This document shows, piece after piece, positions 1 to 5,798 of a DNA stretch of 7,187 nucleotides. The notes under the pieces were generated by a model that saw only the letters and a list, made by a program, of their open reading frames with translations, had not been told where the DNA came from and searched no databases. The position numbers and the translations under genes are program-made. Position 1 is the first letter of the stretch. The number at the start of each line of letters is the position of its first letter. This DNA is from DASSZN01 sp035702805 (GTDB taxonomy: Bacteria; Chloroflexota; Chloroflexia; Thermomicrobiales; Thermomicrobiaceae), in contig DASSZN010000010.1 of the NCBI GenBank assembly GCA_035702805.1, forward strand, positions 1 through 7,187, given 5' to 3'.

Positions 1-2792
1 ACGTAGGCGTTGTCGAACAGGACGAACTGCTGGGCGAGCCGGTGCAGGTTGGGCGTGACCGCCGCGCCGAACGTGGCCAGGCTGGGGTCGCCGTTGCCCT
101 GGGGCAGGTCGCCGAAGACCTGGTCATAGGTGCGGTTCTCCTTGATCACGTAGATCACGTGCGCGATCGGCGGGAGCGTGCCGACGCTGCCCCGGCCGCT
201 CGGGAAGCGGTCGTTGGCCGCGACCTGCGCGGTATACCGCTCGAGCGCCGCGGCATTGGGTAGCGGGATAGTGGAGAGCGTGCCGACCATCATGGTGCCG
301 ACGTACTGGCTCGCCATGCCCGGCACGCCCGGCCGGTATCCGGGGTTCGGGCCGGAGCCGAGCCCCTTGCCGTTGATGACGAGCAGGTGGGTGCCCTCGG
401 CATCGAGGAGCACGCCGGTAGGGTACCAGGCGGTCGGGATCAGGCCCACCGTCACCGAGGAGCCGGTCCGGCGTAGATCGAGCACGGCGACGTCGTTGTT
501 GCCGGCGTTGGCGACGTAGAGGGTCGCGCCGTCGGCGCTGACGGCCAGGGCGTCGGGTGAGGTGCCGGCGAGCGCCCCGGGGTACGGGGCCAGCGACAGC
601 GTGCGTACGACGCGGTCGGTGGCGGCATCGATCACCGAGACCTGGTCACTGTCGCTATCGCTGACGTAGATGTCGCCGCTGACCGGGTTGACGGCCAGCG
701 CGTTGGGGTGCAGCCCGACGGTGATCGTCGCCCTCCGCCGCAGCGTCGCCGCGTCGAGCACGGTGACGCTGCTCTCACCCGAGTTCGTGACGTAGAGGGT
801 CCGACCGTCGCGACCCAGCGCGACGCCGTAGGGGTTCCGCCCGACCAGGGTGGTTGCCATCACGCGCCGGCTCGCGGTGTCGATGGCCGAGATGCTGCTG
901 GACAGGTTGTTGGCGACGTAGAGCGTGCCGCCGTCGCGCGAGAGCGCCAGGCCGCCCGGGTAGACGGTCCGGCGGGAGGACAGCGCGATAGGCGCCAACT
1001 CGCCGAGCACGCCGCCGTGGAAGCTATAGACACGGATCAGGTTGTTGCCGCCGGCCGCGGCGTAGAGCGTCCGGCCGTCCGGCGCGAAGGCGAGCCCGAG
1101 GTAGAGCGCCTGGGGAGCCGGGTAGGGGACCGTCTGGACCACCGTGGAGGTAGACACGTCCACGACCTGCAGCGACTGCACCCCGTCGCCGTCGTTGGAG
1201 ACGACCAGGTAACGGCCGTCGGGGCTGAGCGCGGCGGCCATCGGGAAGTCACCGAGGTTCGTCTGAGTGCCGGCCGGGGTGAGCAGCCAACCGGCCGAGG
1301 TTCGGGGCGGGTCGGGCGCGCTCGATCGCGGACCCACGAAGGTCAGCAGTGCCCCCAGCACGGCGAGCCCCAGGAGGAGCGCGAGGGCCAGCCGCGGGAG
1401 CCGCCGCGAACGCGGACGCCACGTCGGCGCGTCATACAGACGCTCCCGTCGCCGGTCCCGCGGGCGGGCCGGCGCGGCGACCGCTTCGGCCACGGGGAGG
1501 GCAACCGGGTCGCTCGCAGCGCTGCCGCCGGCAATCCGCAGGCGCCACCCCCGGACGGCCGCGCCGCGCGCGAGGTCGCGGGGCTCCGCGCCGGAGTGCG
1601 AAGCGTTTCGGGTGGTCGTGCCGGCGCCGAGCGACGCGGCGGCTCGTGCGGGGAAGCCGACGGCCGCCGCGACTCTGGCCTGAAGCGCCTGTCCGATCCT
1701 CGCCAGGCGACGGTTGACCAGGTCGGCGGCCCGCTCCACCGCCGGCCAGACGCGCACCATCAGCACGAAGACCAGGCTGGCGAGGAGGATGCCGGCCAGG
1801 ATGTCGATGACCCAGTGCTGGCCGAGGTAGACCACACTGAACCAGACGGCCAGGTTGTACGGGAGGAACACCAGGCCCCGCTTGCCGAAGAACTTGAGCG
1901 CGAAGAGGAGCGTCAGCCAGGGATAGGCGGCGTGGAGCGAGGGCATGGCGGCGACGGGGTTGCCGGCCACGGCGTTCCAGATGGTGACCTGGTCGAGGTT
2001 GTTCAGCGGGTGCGGGATCAGCGCGCCCCAGACCTGGTTGAACGGCAGCACCACGCCGTGGACGACGCCCCACTGATCGGCTATCCAGGGCGGCGCGGCG
2101 GGGTAGAGCAGGTAGATCAGGAACCCGACGTAGGTCATCGCCAGCAGCGCCAGGGTGAACTGCCAGAAGCGCTCCTTGTGACCGACCCAGAGGTAGAACG
2201 CGAAGAGGAGCGGGACGACGAAGAACATGGCGTAGACGACGACCGACAGGAAGTCGTACCAGTGGAGGGTGCCCTGCACGAAGAGGTGCTGCTGGAGCCA
2301 GAGGACCGGGAGGTGCCCTCCGAATATCGCCCGGTCGGCCGCGACCAGTTCGCCCAGGTGGACGGTCCGGTGGCCTTCCTGGACCGACTTGAAGGCGAGC
2401 CCGCGCATGAACTCGTAGCCGAAGAGCAGCAGGACCATCGGGACCCAGTCGCGCAGGAACGCCTTCCACCGCCCGAGCACGACGGCCCCGGCGAAGAGGA
2501 GGAGTGCCCAGCGGTCGGGACGAAAGAGGACGCCGCGGAAGACGTAGAGCGCGACGGCGACGACCATGTAGATCGCGAACAGGAGTAGCGCGAGGAAGCC
2601 GTATGACCGGCTCGAGGAGGCTCTCGACCCGTCGGGTGTGCTGCCCTCAACGGTAACCAAGGGGTTTGCGGCGTCCTGGGGGAGCGGGTCGTCCGGCGTC
2701 GGGGACGCGACTGGCCCGGGAGGCCCGGCGAGTGGAGCCGGTGGGACCGCGCGGCTGGGACCGGGGACGGGCGTTGGATTGTCCACGCGCAT
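1..2792 (-). CDS. Fused membrane PAP2 phosphatase / YVTN beta-propeller / phosphoesterase protein (3' end beyond window)
   Basis: I translated this frame codon by codon from ATG 2792 to the window edge: 930 codons with no stop. Residues 1-60 are a Pro/Ala/Ser-rich tail. Residues 64-351 are a polytopic PAP2 domain with helices near 64-84, 95-107, 116-127, 182-203, 213-231, 292-302, 307-323 and 332-350. It carries the PAP2_3/Aur1-like motifs YPAAPPW (230-236), PSLHAAY (284-290, His287) and YLGQHWVID (322-330, His326 and Asp330). Residues 352-466 are an Ala/Arg-rich linker, followed by a helix at 468-486. Residues 516-841 form seven YVTN-like blades. From about 872 a PF04185-type phosphoesterase domain begins with VIKENRTYD (882-890); its Glu885-Asn886 pair matches the metal ligands of AcpA-like acid phosphatases. 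The rest of that domain lies off the left edge. Family knowledge says PAP2 enzymes hydrolyse or transfer lipid phosphates and that propeller-phosphoesterase proteins are exported. The true substrate is unknown. A split into two genes is unlikely, since the linker has no in-frame ATG and no ribosome site. Confidence 0.9.
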   Translation of the reverse strand, partial: MRVDNPTPVPGPSRAVPPAPLAGPPGPVASPTPDDPLPQDAANPLVTVEGSTPDGSRASSSRSYGFLALLLFAIYMVVAVALYVFRGVLFRPDRWALLLFAGAVVLGRWKAFLRDWVPMVLLLFGYEFMRGLAFKSVQEGHRTVHLGELVAADRAIFGGHLPVLWLQQHLFVQGTLHWYDFLSVVVYAMFFVVPLLFAFYLWVGHKERFWQFTLALLAMTYVGFLIYLLYPAAPPWIADQWGVVHGVVLPFNQVWGALIPHPLNNLDQVTIWNAVAGNPVAAMPSLHAAYPWLTLLFALKFFGKRGLVFLPYNLAVWFSVVYLGQHWVIDILAGILLASLVFVLMVRVWPAVERAADLVNRRLARIGQALQARVAAAVGFPARAAASLGAGTTTRNASHSGAEPRDLARGAAVRGWRLRIAGGSAASDPVALPVAEAVAAPARPRDRRRERLYDAPTWRPRSRRLPRLALALLLGLAVLGALLTFVGPRSSAPDPPRTSAGWLLTPAGTQTNLGDFPMAAALSPDGRYLVVSNDGDGVQSLQVVDVSTSTVVQTVPYPAPQALYLGLAFAPDGRTLYAAAGGNNLIRVYSFHGGVLGELAPIALSSRRTVYPGGLALSRDGGTLYVANNLSSSISAIDTASRRVMATTLVGRNPYGVALGRDGRTLYVTNSGESSVTVLDAATLRRRATITVGLHPNALAVNPVSGDIYVSDSDSDQVSVIDAATDRVVRTLSLAPYPGALAGTSPDALAVSADGATLYVANAGNNDVAVLDLRRTGSSVTVGLIPTAWYPTGVLLDAEGTHLLVINGKGLGSGPNPGYRPGVPGMASQYVGTMMVGTLSTIPLPNAAALERYTAQVAANDRFPSGRGSVGTLPPIAHVIYVIKENRTYDQVFGDLPQGNGDPSLATFGAAVTPNLHRLAQQFVLFDNAY
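270..1250 (-). repeat. Seven YVTN-type beta-propeller repeats (coding)
   Basis: Residues 515-841 of the fusion contain seven imperfect repeats of about 40-45 residues. The core is a hydrophobic strand, a [SA]xDGxTLYV turn, a short Asn/Gly/Ser loop and a VxVIDxAT strand. Cores can be seen at SPDGRYLVV, APDGRTLYA, SRDGGTLYV, GRDGRTLYV, NPVSGDIYV, SADGATLYV and DAEGTHLLV. The last blade is elongated by a Gly/Pro-rich insert (810-826) and leads directly into the phosphoesterase domain. Such propellers usually act as interaction or substrate-gating platforms; the ligand here is unknown. Confidence 0.85.
1737..2603 (-). other. PAP2_3 (Aur1/inositol-phosphotransferase-like) membrane domain within the fusion
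   Basis: This covers residues 64-352 of the fusion protein. The two catalytic motifs are intact: His287 in PSLHAAY and His326/Asp330 in YLGQHWVID. Ser319 occupies the Ser position of the classical SRxxxxxHxxxD signature, but the following Arg is Val, as is usual in the Aur1-like branch. The stretch around residues 132-171 (GLAF...ADRAIFGG...WLQQHL) also matches actinobacterial PAP2_3 proteins from memory. The domain alone would resemble a complete stand-alone PAP2 protein of this branch. Confidence 0.85.
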
Positions 2793-2799
2793 AGCCTGT

Positions 2800-2805
2800 C
2801 CTCCT
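2800..2805 (-). promoter_or_regulatory. Ribosome binding site of the fusion gene
   Basis: Read on the minus strand, AGGAGG lies 7 bases upstream of ATG 2792. This is a near-ideal Shine-Dalgarno and spacing, and it fixes the start of the fusion. No comparable site precedes any in-frame GTG in the linker between the PAP2 and propeller parts. Confidence 0.85.
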
Positions 2806-2954
2806 GGCGACGCCGCGCGAGAACCGAGCAGATACCCGCGCTCGCGGCGCGCGCGACCACACCTCCGGGCGTCTCCCGTCCACGGTACGTCCGTGCCAGT
2901 GCACAGGGCGTTGCAGCGCGTGATGGCATCATGTCACTGGCGTGTCAGTTGGCG

Positions 2955-2968
2955 GGCCGGGCCCGGCC
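2955..2968. repeat. 14-bp perfect palindrome in the divergent spacer
   Basis: GGCCGGGCCCGGCC reads identically on both strands. It lies 60 bases upstream of the methyltransferase start. It could be a regulator site or simply chance GC symmetry. Confidence 0.45.
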
Positions 2969-2989
2969 GTCGACCGGGCGTGACCCGCA

Positions 2990-3002
2990 CCATGAATCAT
3001 GG
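2990..3002. repeat. 13-bp inverted repeat CCATGA-A-TCATGG
   Basis: Two perfect 6-base arms flank a single central A, immediately upstream of the methyltransferase ribosome site. The right arm contains ATG 2999, an in-frame upstream start that I consider unused. It is less GC-biased than its surroundings and so less readily explained by composition. A repressor bound here could block transcription or initiation of the methyltransferase. Confidence 0.45.
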
Positions 3003-3013
3003 AGATCCCGCCG

Positions 3014-3019
3014 AGAGGA
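3014..3019 (+). promoter_or_regulatory. Ribosome binding site of the methyltransferase
   Basis: AGAGGA lies 9 bases before ATG 3029. The alternative in-frame ATG at 2999 has no purine-rich site before it and would add ten residues (MEIPPRGSSS) that do not look conserved. This favours the start at 3029. Confidence 0.6.
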
Positions 3020-3028
3020 TCCAGTAGC

Positions 3029-3787
3029 ATGGACAACCCTGGTCGCTGGAGCGAGGAGAACTCGCAAACCTTCGCCGACATCGGCGACGCGGTGACGCCG
3101 TCGCGGACGGAACACCTGTCGCTGCTGGCGTCGCTGGTGCCGGCGTCACCTGACGGGGCGTTCGTGGCGGTAGACCTGGCCTGCGGGACTGGCGCGCTGA
3201 GCGCCGCGCTCCTGGAGCGCTTCCCCGCCTGCCGGGTGATTGCCCTGGACGGGTCGGAGATGATGCTGGTAGAGGCCGGCCGCCGGCTGGCGCGTTTCGG
3301 CTCGCGCGTCGAACTGCGCCCCTTCGACCTGTTCGACGACGGCTGGCTCGGCGACATCCCGGGCGGGGTGCGCTGCTTCGCCTCGTCGCTGGCGATCCAC
3401 CACCTGGATGGCGACCAGAAGCGCCGGCTGTTCCGGCGCCTGGCGGCGCGACTCGATCCGGGCGGCGCGCTCCTCATCCTGGACCTGGTCGAGCCGGTCA
3501 ACCGGTGGGCGTGGGCGGCCTATGCGGCGGCCTGGGACGCGGTGGTCCGAGAGCAGGCCACGGCATTGCCCGGCGGCGAGGTGCTCTACGCGCGCTTTCG
3601 CGCCGAGTGGAACCACTATGCCGCCCCCGACCTGGAGTTCGACAAGCCCTCGCCGCTGGTCGCGCAGCTGCGCTGGCTGGAGGACGCCGGCCTGGAGGCG
3701 GTGGACTGCTTCTGGCTGCGGGCGGGTCACGCCCTGTACGGCGGCTACGCGCCGGGCGGTAGCGGGACGTCCGGCGGGCTATGGTAG
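3029..3787 (+). CDS. Class I SAM-dependent methyltransferase
   Basis: The product is 252 residues, a usual length for a free-standing class I (methyltransferase type 11/12/25) enzyme. Motif I is VDLACGTGA at residues 48-56, the glycine-rich loop that holds S-adenosylmethionine. An acidic residue after strand 2 (LDGS, Asp74) would bind the ribose hydroxyls. Motif III-like ASSLAIHHL (118-126) and the post-motif LDPGGALLILDLVEP (142-156) complete the Rossmann core. An all-helical stretch with WNHYAAP (194-200) and a C-terminal GLEAVDCFWLRAGHALYGG (221-239) follow; this ending is typical of soluble cytosolic members. The substrate, small molecule or other, cannot be told. The gene is divergent from the fusion gene and lies 170 bases before the CoA-transferase. 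The start at 3029 is chosen from its ribosome site; 2999 is the alternative. Confidence 0.9.
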   Translation: MDNPGRWSEENSQTFADIGDAVTPSRTEHLSLLASLVPASPDGAFVAVDLACGTGALSAALLERFPACRVIALDGSEMMLVEAGRRLARFGSRVELRPFDLFDDGWLGDIPGGVRCFASSLAIHHLDGDQKRRLFRRLAARLDPGGALLILDLVEPVNRWAWAAYAAAWDAVVREQATALPGGEVLYARFRAEWNHYAAPDLEFDKPSPLVAQLRWLEDAGLEAVDCFWLRAGHALYGGYAPGGSGTSGGLW

Positions 3788-3813
3788 GCTGGTGCGGTTT
3801 GCACCGGTGAGCC
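3787..3813 (+). terminator. Hairpin just after the methyltransferase stop (possible terminator or processing stem)
   Basis: GGCT-GGTGC at 3787-3795 can pair with GCACC (3801-3805) and AGCC (3810-3813) around a GGTTT loop, leaving a 4-base bulge. It starts on the last base of the stop codon. There is no T-run downstream, so a classic intrinsic terminator is not shown. I saw nothing else notable in the rest of the 170-base spacer to 3957 except the next gene's ribosome site. Confidence 0.35.
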
Positions 3814-3938
3814 CAGGGCAGCATGGCAGTATCGCGGCCGTCGGCGCGAGACGAAGCGGCGGCGCCAGCGGCGGGGACCCGCGAGCAGGACCGCGGCGCT
3901 CGCCTCAATCAGCGGGGAGCGCGGTCGACCGCGCCGGC

Positions 3939-3948
3939 AGGAGGAGGA
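3939..3948 (+). promoter_or_regulatory. Strong ribosome binding site of the CoA-transferase
   Basis: AGGAGGAGGA ends 9 bases before ATG 3958. The frame stays open upstream to an ATG at 3823, but that start lacks a good ribosome site. The 45 extra residues would be low-complexity Ala/Arg/Gly sequence absent from the family, so 3958 is the start. Confidence 0.85.
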
Positions 3949-3957
3949 TACCCCGGT

Positions 3958-5148
3958 ATGGCGCATCCGCTCGACGGCATTCGGGTGCTGGACCTCTCGC
4001 GAGTGCTGGCCGGCCCGTACTGCACCATGACCCTCGCCGACCTGGGGGCCGAGGTGATCAAGGTCGAGCAGCCGGGCAGCGGCGACGATACCCGGCGCTG
4101 GGGCCCGCCCTGGACGGGGGGCGAGAGCGCCTACTACCTGTCGGCTAACCGCAACAAGCTCGGCATCACCGTGAACCTCAAGGACGAGCGGGGCCAGGGG
4201 ATCATCCGGGAGCTCGCCCGGCAGAGCGACGTGGTGGTCGAGAACTTCAAGGTCGGCGCGCTCGACCGGATGGGGCTGGGCTACGCGGCGCTCAGCGCCG
4301 CCAACCCTGGTCTGATCTGGTGCTCGATCACCGGCTACGGCCAGGACGGGCCGTACGCCGACCGGGCGGGCTACGACGTGATCGCCCAGGCCGAGAGCGG
4401 GATTATGAGCGTTACCGGAGAGCCGGAGGGCGAGCCGATGAAGGTCGGCATCGCCGTCGTCGATATCACGACCGGCCTCTACGCCTCGACCGCTATCCTG
4501 GCTGCGCTGCACGCTCGGGGTTCCAGCGGGCGCGGCCAGCGGATCGACATGGCGCTGCTGGCCTCGGCGGTAGCCTGGCTGGCGAACGTCGGCAGCAGCT
4601 ACCTGGCCTCCGGAGAGCTGCCGAAGCGCTACGGCAACGCGCACGCGAATCTGGTGCCCTACCAGACGTTCCGGGCGCGCGACCGCTGGATCACCGCGGG
4701 GGTGGGCAACGACCGCCAGTTCCAGGCGCTCTGCCGCATCCTGGGCCTCGAGGACCTGCCGGCCGACCCCCGCTTCACGACGAACCCGCAGCGGGTCGCC
4801 AACCGCGATGCGCTCATCCCGCTCATCGAGGCCGCGTTCATCACGCGCGATGCCGACGAGTGGCTGGAGCAGCTCGCCGCGGCTGGCATCCCGAGCGGGC
4901 CAATCAACACGGTCGACCGGGCGCTCAGCCACCCCCAGGTCGCGCACCGCGGCATGGTCGTCGAGGTGCCGCACGCGACGGCCGGGACGGTGCGGCTGGT
5001 CGGTCCCCCGTTCATCTTCTCGGAGACACCGGCCGAGGTGCGGAGCGCTCCGCCGCTTCTGGGCGAGCATACCGACCGCGTGCTGCGCGAGCGGCTGGGT
5101 TTCTCCGATGCTGAGATCGCGACGCTGCACGCCGAGGACGTCGTCTAG
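3958..5148 (+). CDS. Family III (CaiB/BaiF) CoA-transferase
   Basis: Family III enzymes move CoA from an acyl-CoA donor to a free carboxylic acid through an aspartyl-anhydride intermediate, as interlocked dimers in the cytosol. The 396-residue product has the family length and signatures. It opens with PLDGIRVLDLSRVLAGPYCTM (4-24) and LADLGAEVIKVEQPGSGD (26-43). It continues with SANRNK (62-67), VENFKVG (94-100), GYGQDGPYADRAGYD (126-140), GRGQRIDMAL (191-200) and the C-terminal PPLLGEHTDRVL (365-376). Asp169 in VGIAVVDITTG is the expected nucleophile and has the same residue number as the catalytic Asp of formyl-CoA transferase. Donor and acceptor cannot be assigned; formyl-, succinyl- or carnitine-type substrates are all possible. 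The TOPRIM gene follows after one base. Confidence 0.95.
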   Translation: MAHPLDGIRVLDLSRVLAGPYCTMTLADLGAEVIKVEQPGSGDDTRRWGPPWTGGESAYYLSANRNKLGITVNLKDERGQGIIRELARQSDVVVENFKVGALDRMGLGYAALSAANPGLIWCSITGYGQDGPYADRAGYDVIAQAESGIMSVTGEPEGEPMKVGIAVVDITTGLYASTAILAALHARGSSGRGQRIDMALLASAVAWLANVGSSYLASGELPKRYGNAHANLVPYQTFRARDRWITAGVGNDRQFQALCRILGLEDLPADPRFTTNPQRVANRDALIPLIEAAFITRDADEWLEQLAAAGIPSGPINTVDRALSHPQVAHRGMVVEVPHATAGTVRLVGPPFIFSETPAEVRSAPPLLGEHTDRVLRERLGFSDAEIATLHAEDVV

Positions 5149-5149
5149 C

Positions 5150-5785
5150 ATGGACCCGGCCCGGTTCGACCCGCACGCAGTCGTCGCGGAGGTGATCGGG
5201 GGCGCGGCAAGCGGGCTCGGCCGGCCGCCGCGATCGATCGTGTTGGTCGAGGGGCGCAGCGACCAGGCGGCGCTCGAGACGCTGGCCCGTCGGCGCGACT
5301 GGGACCTCGTCGACCGTGGTGTGGCGGTCGTGCCGATGGGAGGTGCGCAGGCGCTGCCGCGCTTCCTGGACCGGCTGGGGGTCGGCAGCGCGAGCACGCG
5401 GGTCGCCGGGCTGTGCGACGCCCACGAGGAGCGCGACGTCCGGCGCGCGCTGGCGCGGGCCGGGCTGGGGGCCGACCTGACGCGCGCCGAGATGGAGGCG
5501 CGCGGCTTCTTCGTCTGCGAGGTAGACCTGGAGGATGAGTTGATCCGCGCGCTTGGCCCCGCCGCCGTGGAGGCGATCATCGCGGAGCAGGGCGAGCTGG
5601 GGACGCTCCGGACCTTCCAGCGGCAGCCGGCGCAGCGCGGGCGGCCGCTCGTGGCGCAGCTGCGACGCTTCATGGGCACGCGCAGCGGCCGCAAGCTCCA
5701 GTACGCCACGGCGCTGGTCGATGCGCTGGATCTGGCTCGCGTGCCTCGGCCGCTCGACGCGGTGCTGGCCCACGCCTGCACGTAG
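5150..5785 (+). CDS. Stand-alone TOPRIM (OLD-type nucleotidyl transferase/hydrolase) domain protein
   Basis: This 211-residue protein is mostly a TOPRIM domain of the kind found at the C-terminus of OLD-family nucleases. Visible motifs are IVLVEGRSDQAALE (30-43; Glu34, Asp38), VVPMGGAQALPRFL (60-73), VAGLCDAHEE (85-94; Asp90) and FFVCEVDLEDELIRALG (120-136; Asp126, Glu128). The tail, with TFQRQPAQRGRP (155-166), LRRFMGT, GRK and VPRPLD (198-203), matches from memory a family of small actinobacterial/Chloroflexota proteins annotated only as TOPRIM nucleotidyl transferase/hydrolase. TOPRIM domains bind Mg2+ and cleave or join phosphodiesters. The usual OLD ABC-ATPase half is absent and no helicase partner (GajB-like) is nearby. 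The classical DxD appears as Asp90-Ala-His-Glu93. ATG 5150 lies one base after the CoA-transferase stop, with GAGGA at 5134-5138, suggesting translational coupling. Biological role unknown. Confidence 0.85.
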   Translation: MDPARFDPHAVVAEVIGGAASGLGRPPRSIVLVEGRSDQAALETLARRRDWDLVDRGVAVVPMGGAQALPRFLDRLGVGSASTRVAGLCDAHEERDVRRALARAGLGADLTRAEMEARGFFVCEVDLEDELIRALGPAAVEAIIAEQGELGTLRTFQRQPAQRGRPLVAQLRRFMGTRSGRKLQYATALVDALDLARVPRPLDAVLAHACT

Positions 5786-5797
5786 GCCGCGCCGGCC
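5785..5797. terminator. GC hairpin between convergent genes (weak terminator candidate)
   Basis: GGCCG-CGC-CGGCC forms a perfect 5-bp stem with a 3-base loop. It begins at the last base of the TOPRIM stop and fills almost all of the 13-base gap to the convergent permease stop. There is no T-run on either side. It could be a shared bidirectional stem, but chance is plausible at this GC content. Confidence 0.3.
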
Positions 5798-5798
5798 G

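Larger units (their letters stand above)
2793..3028. promoter_or_regulatory. Divergent intergenic region with several short inverted repeats
   Basis: This 236-base spacer separates the divergent fusion gene and methyltransferase gene, so promoters for both should lie here. I could not pick out a convincing -35/-10 pair on either strand. It does contain several perfect short inverted repeats, at 2881-2895, 2921-2931, 2955-2968 and 2990-3002, and a pair of imperfect direct repeats beginning TGTCA at 2932 and 2943. These are candidates for operator or transcript structure. Short palindromes are common by chance in DNA this GC-rich, so only the location makes them interesting. Confidence 0.5.

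Noticed and set aside
1037..1252. A 71-codon minus-strand small gene
   Set aside because: It is a shifted-frame shadow of propeller blades 1-2 of the fusion protein.
1432..2469. A 345-codon minus-strand frame overlapping the fusion gene
   Set aside because: It is a shifted frame of the real gene, with Arg/Pro/Gly-rich meaningless sequence. The motif-bearing frame covers the same bases.
708..2588. A 626-codon open frame on the plus strand opposite the fusion gene
   Set aside because: Its translation is dominated by Arg, Gly, Glu, Asp, Pro and Gln without hydrophobic cores or motifs, as antisense frames of GC-rich genes usually are. The minus strand carries clear PAP2 and propeller motifs over the same bases.
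2793..2998. Sigma-70-like promoter for either divergent gene
   Set aside because: TTGCAG at 2911 on the plus strand and GGTATC upstream of the fusion on the minus strand resemble promoter elements only weakly. No partner hexamer at suitable spacing was found.
3823..3957. A 45-residue N-terminal extension of the CoA-transferase
   Set aside because: The upstream ATG has no good ribosome site, and the extra residues are low-complexity and unlike the family. A strong AGGAGGAGGA precedes ATG 3958, which gives the canonical N-terminus.
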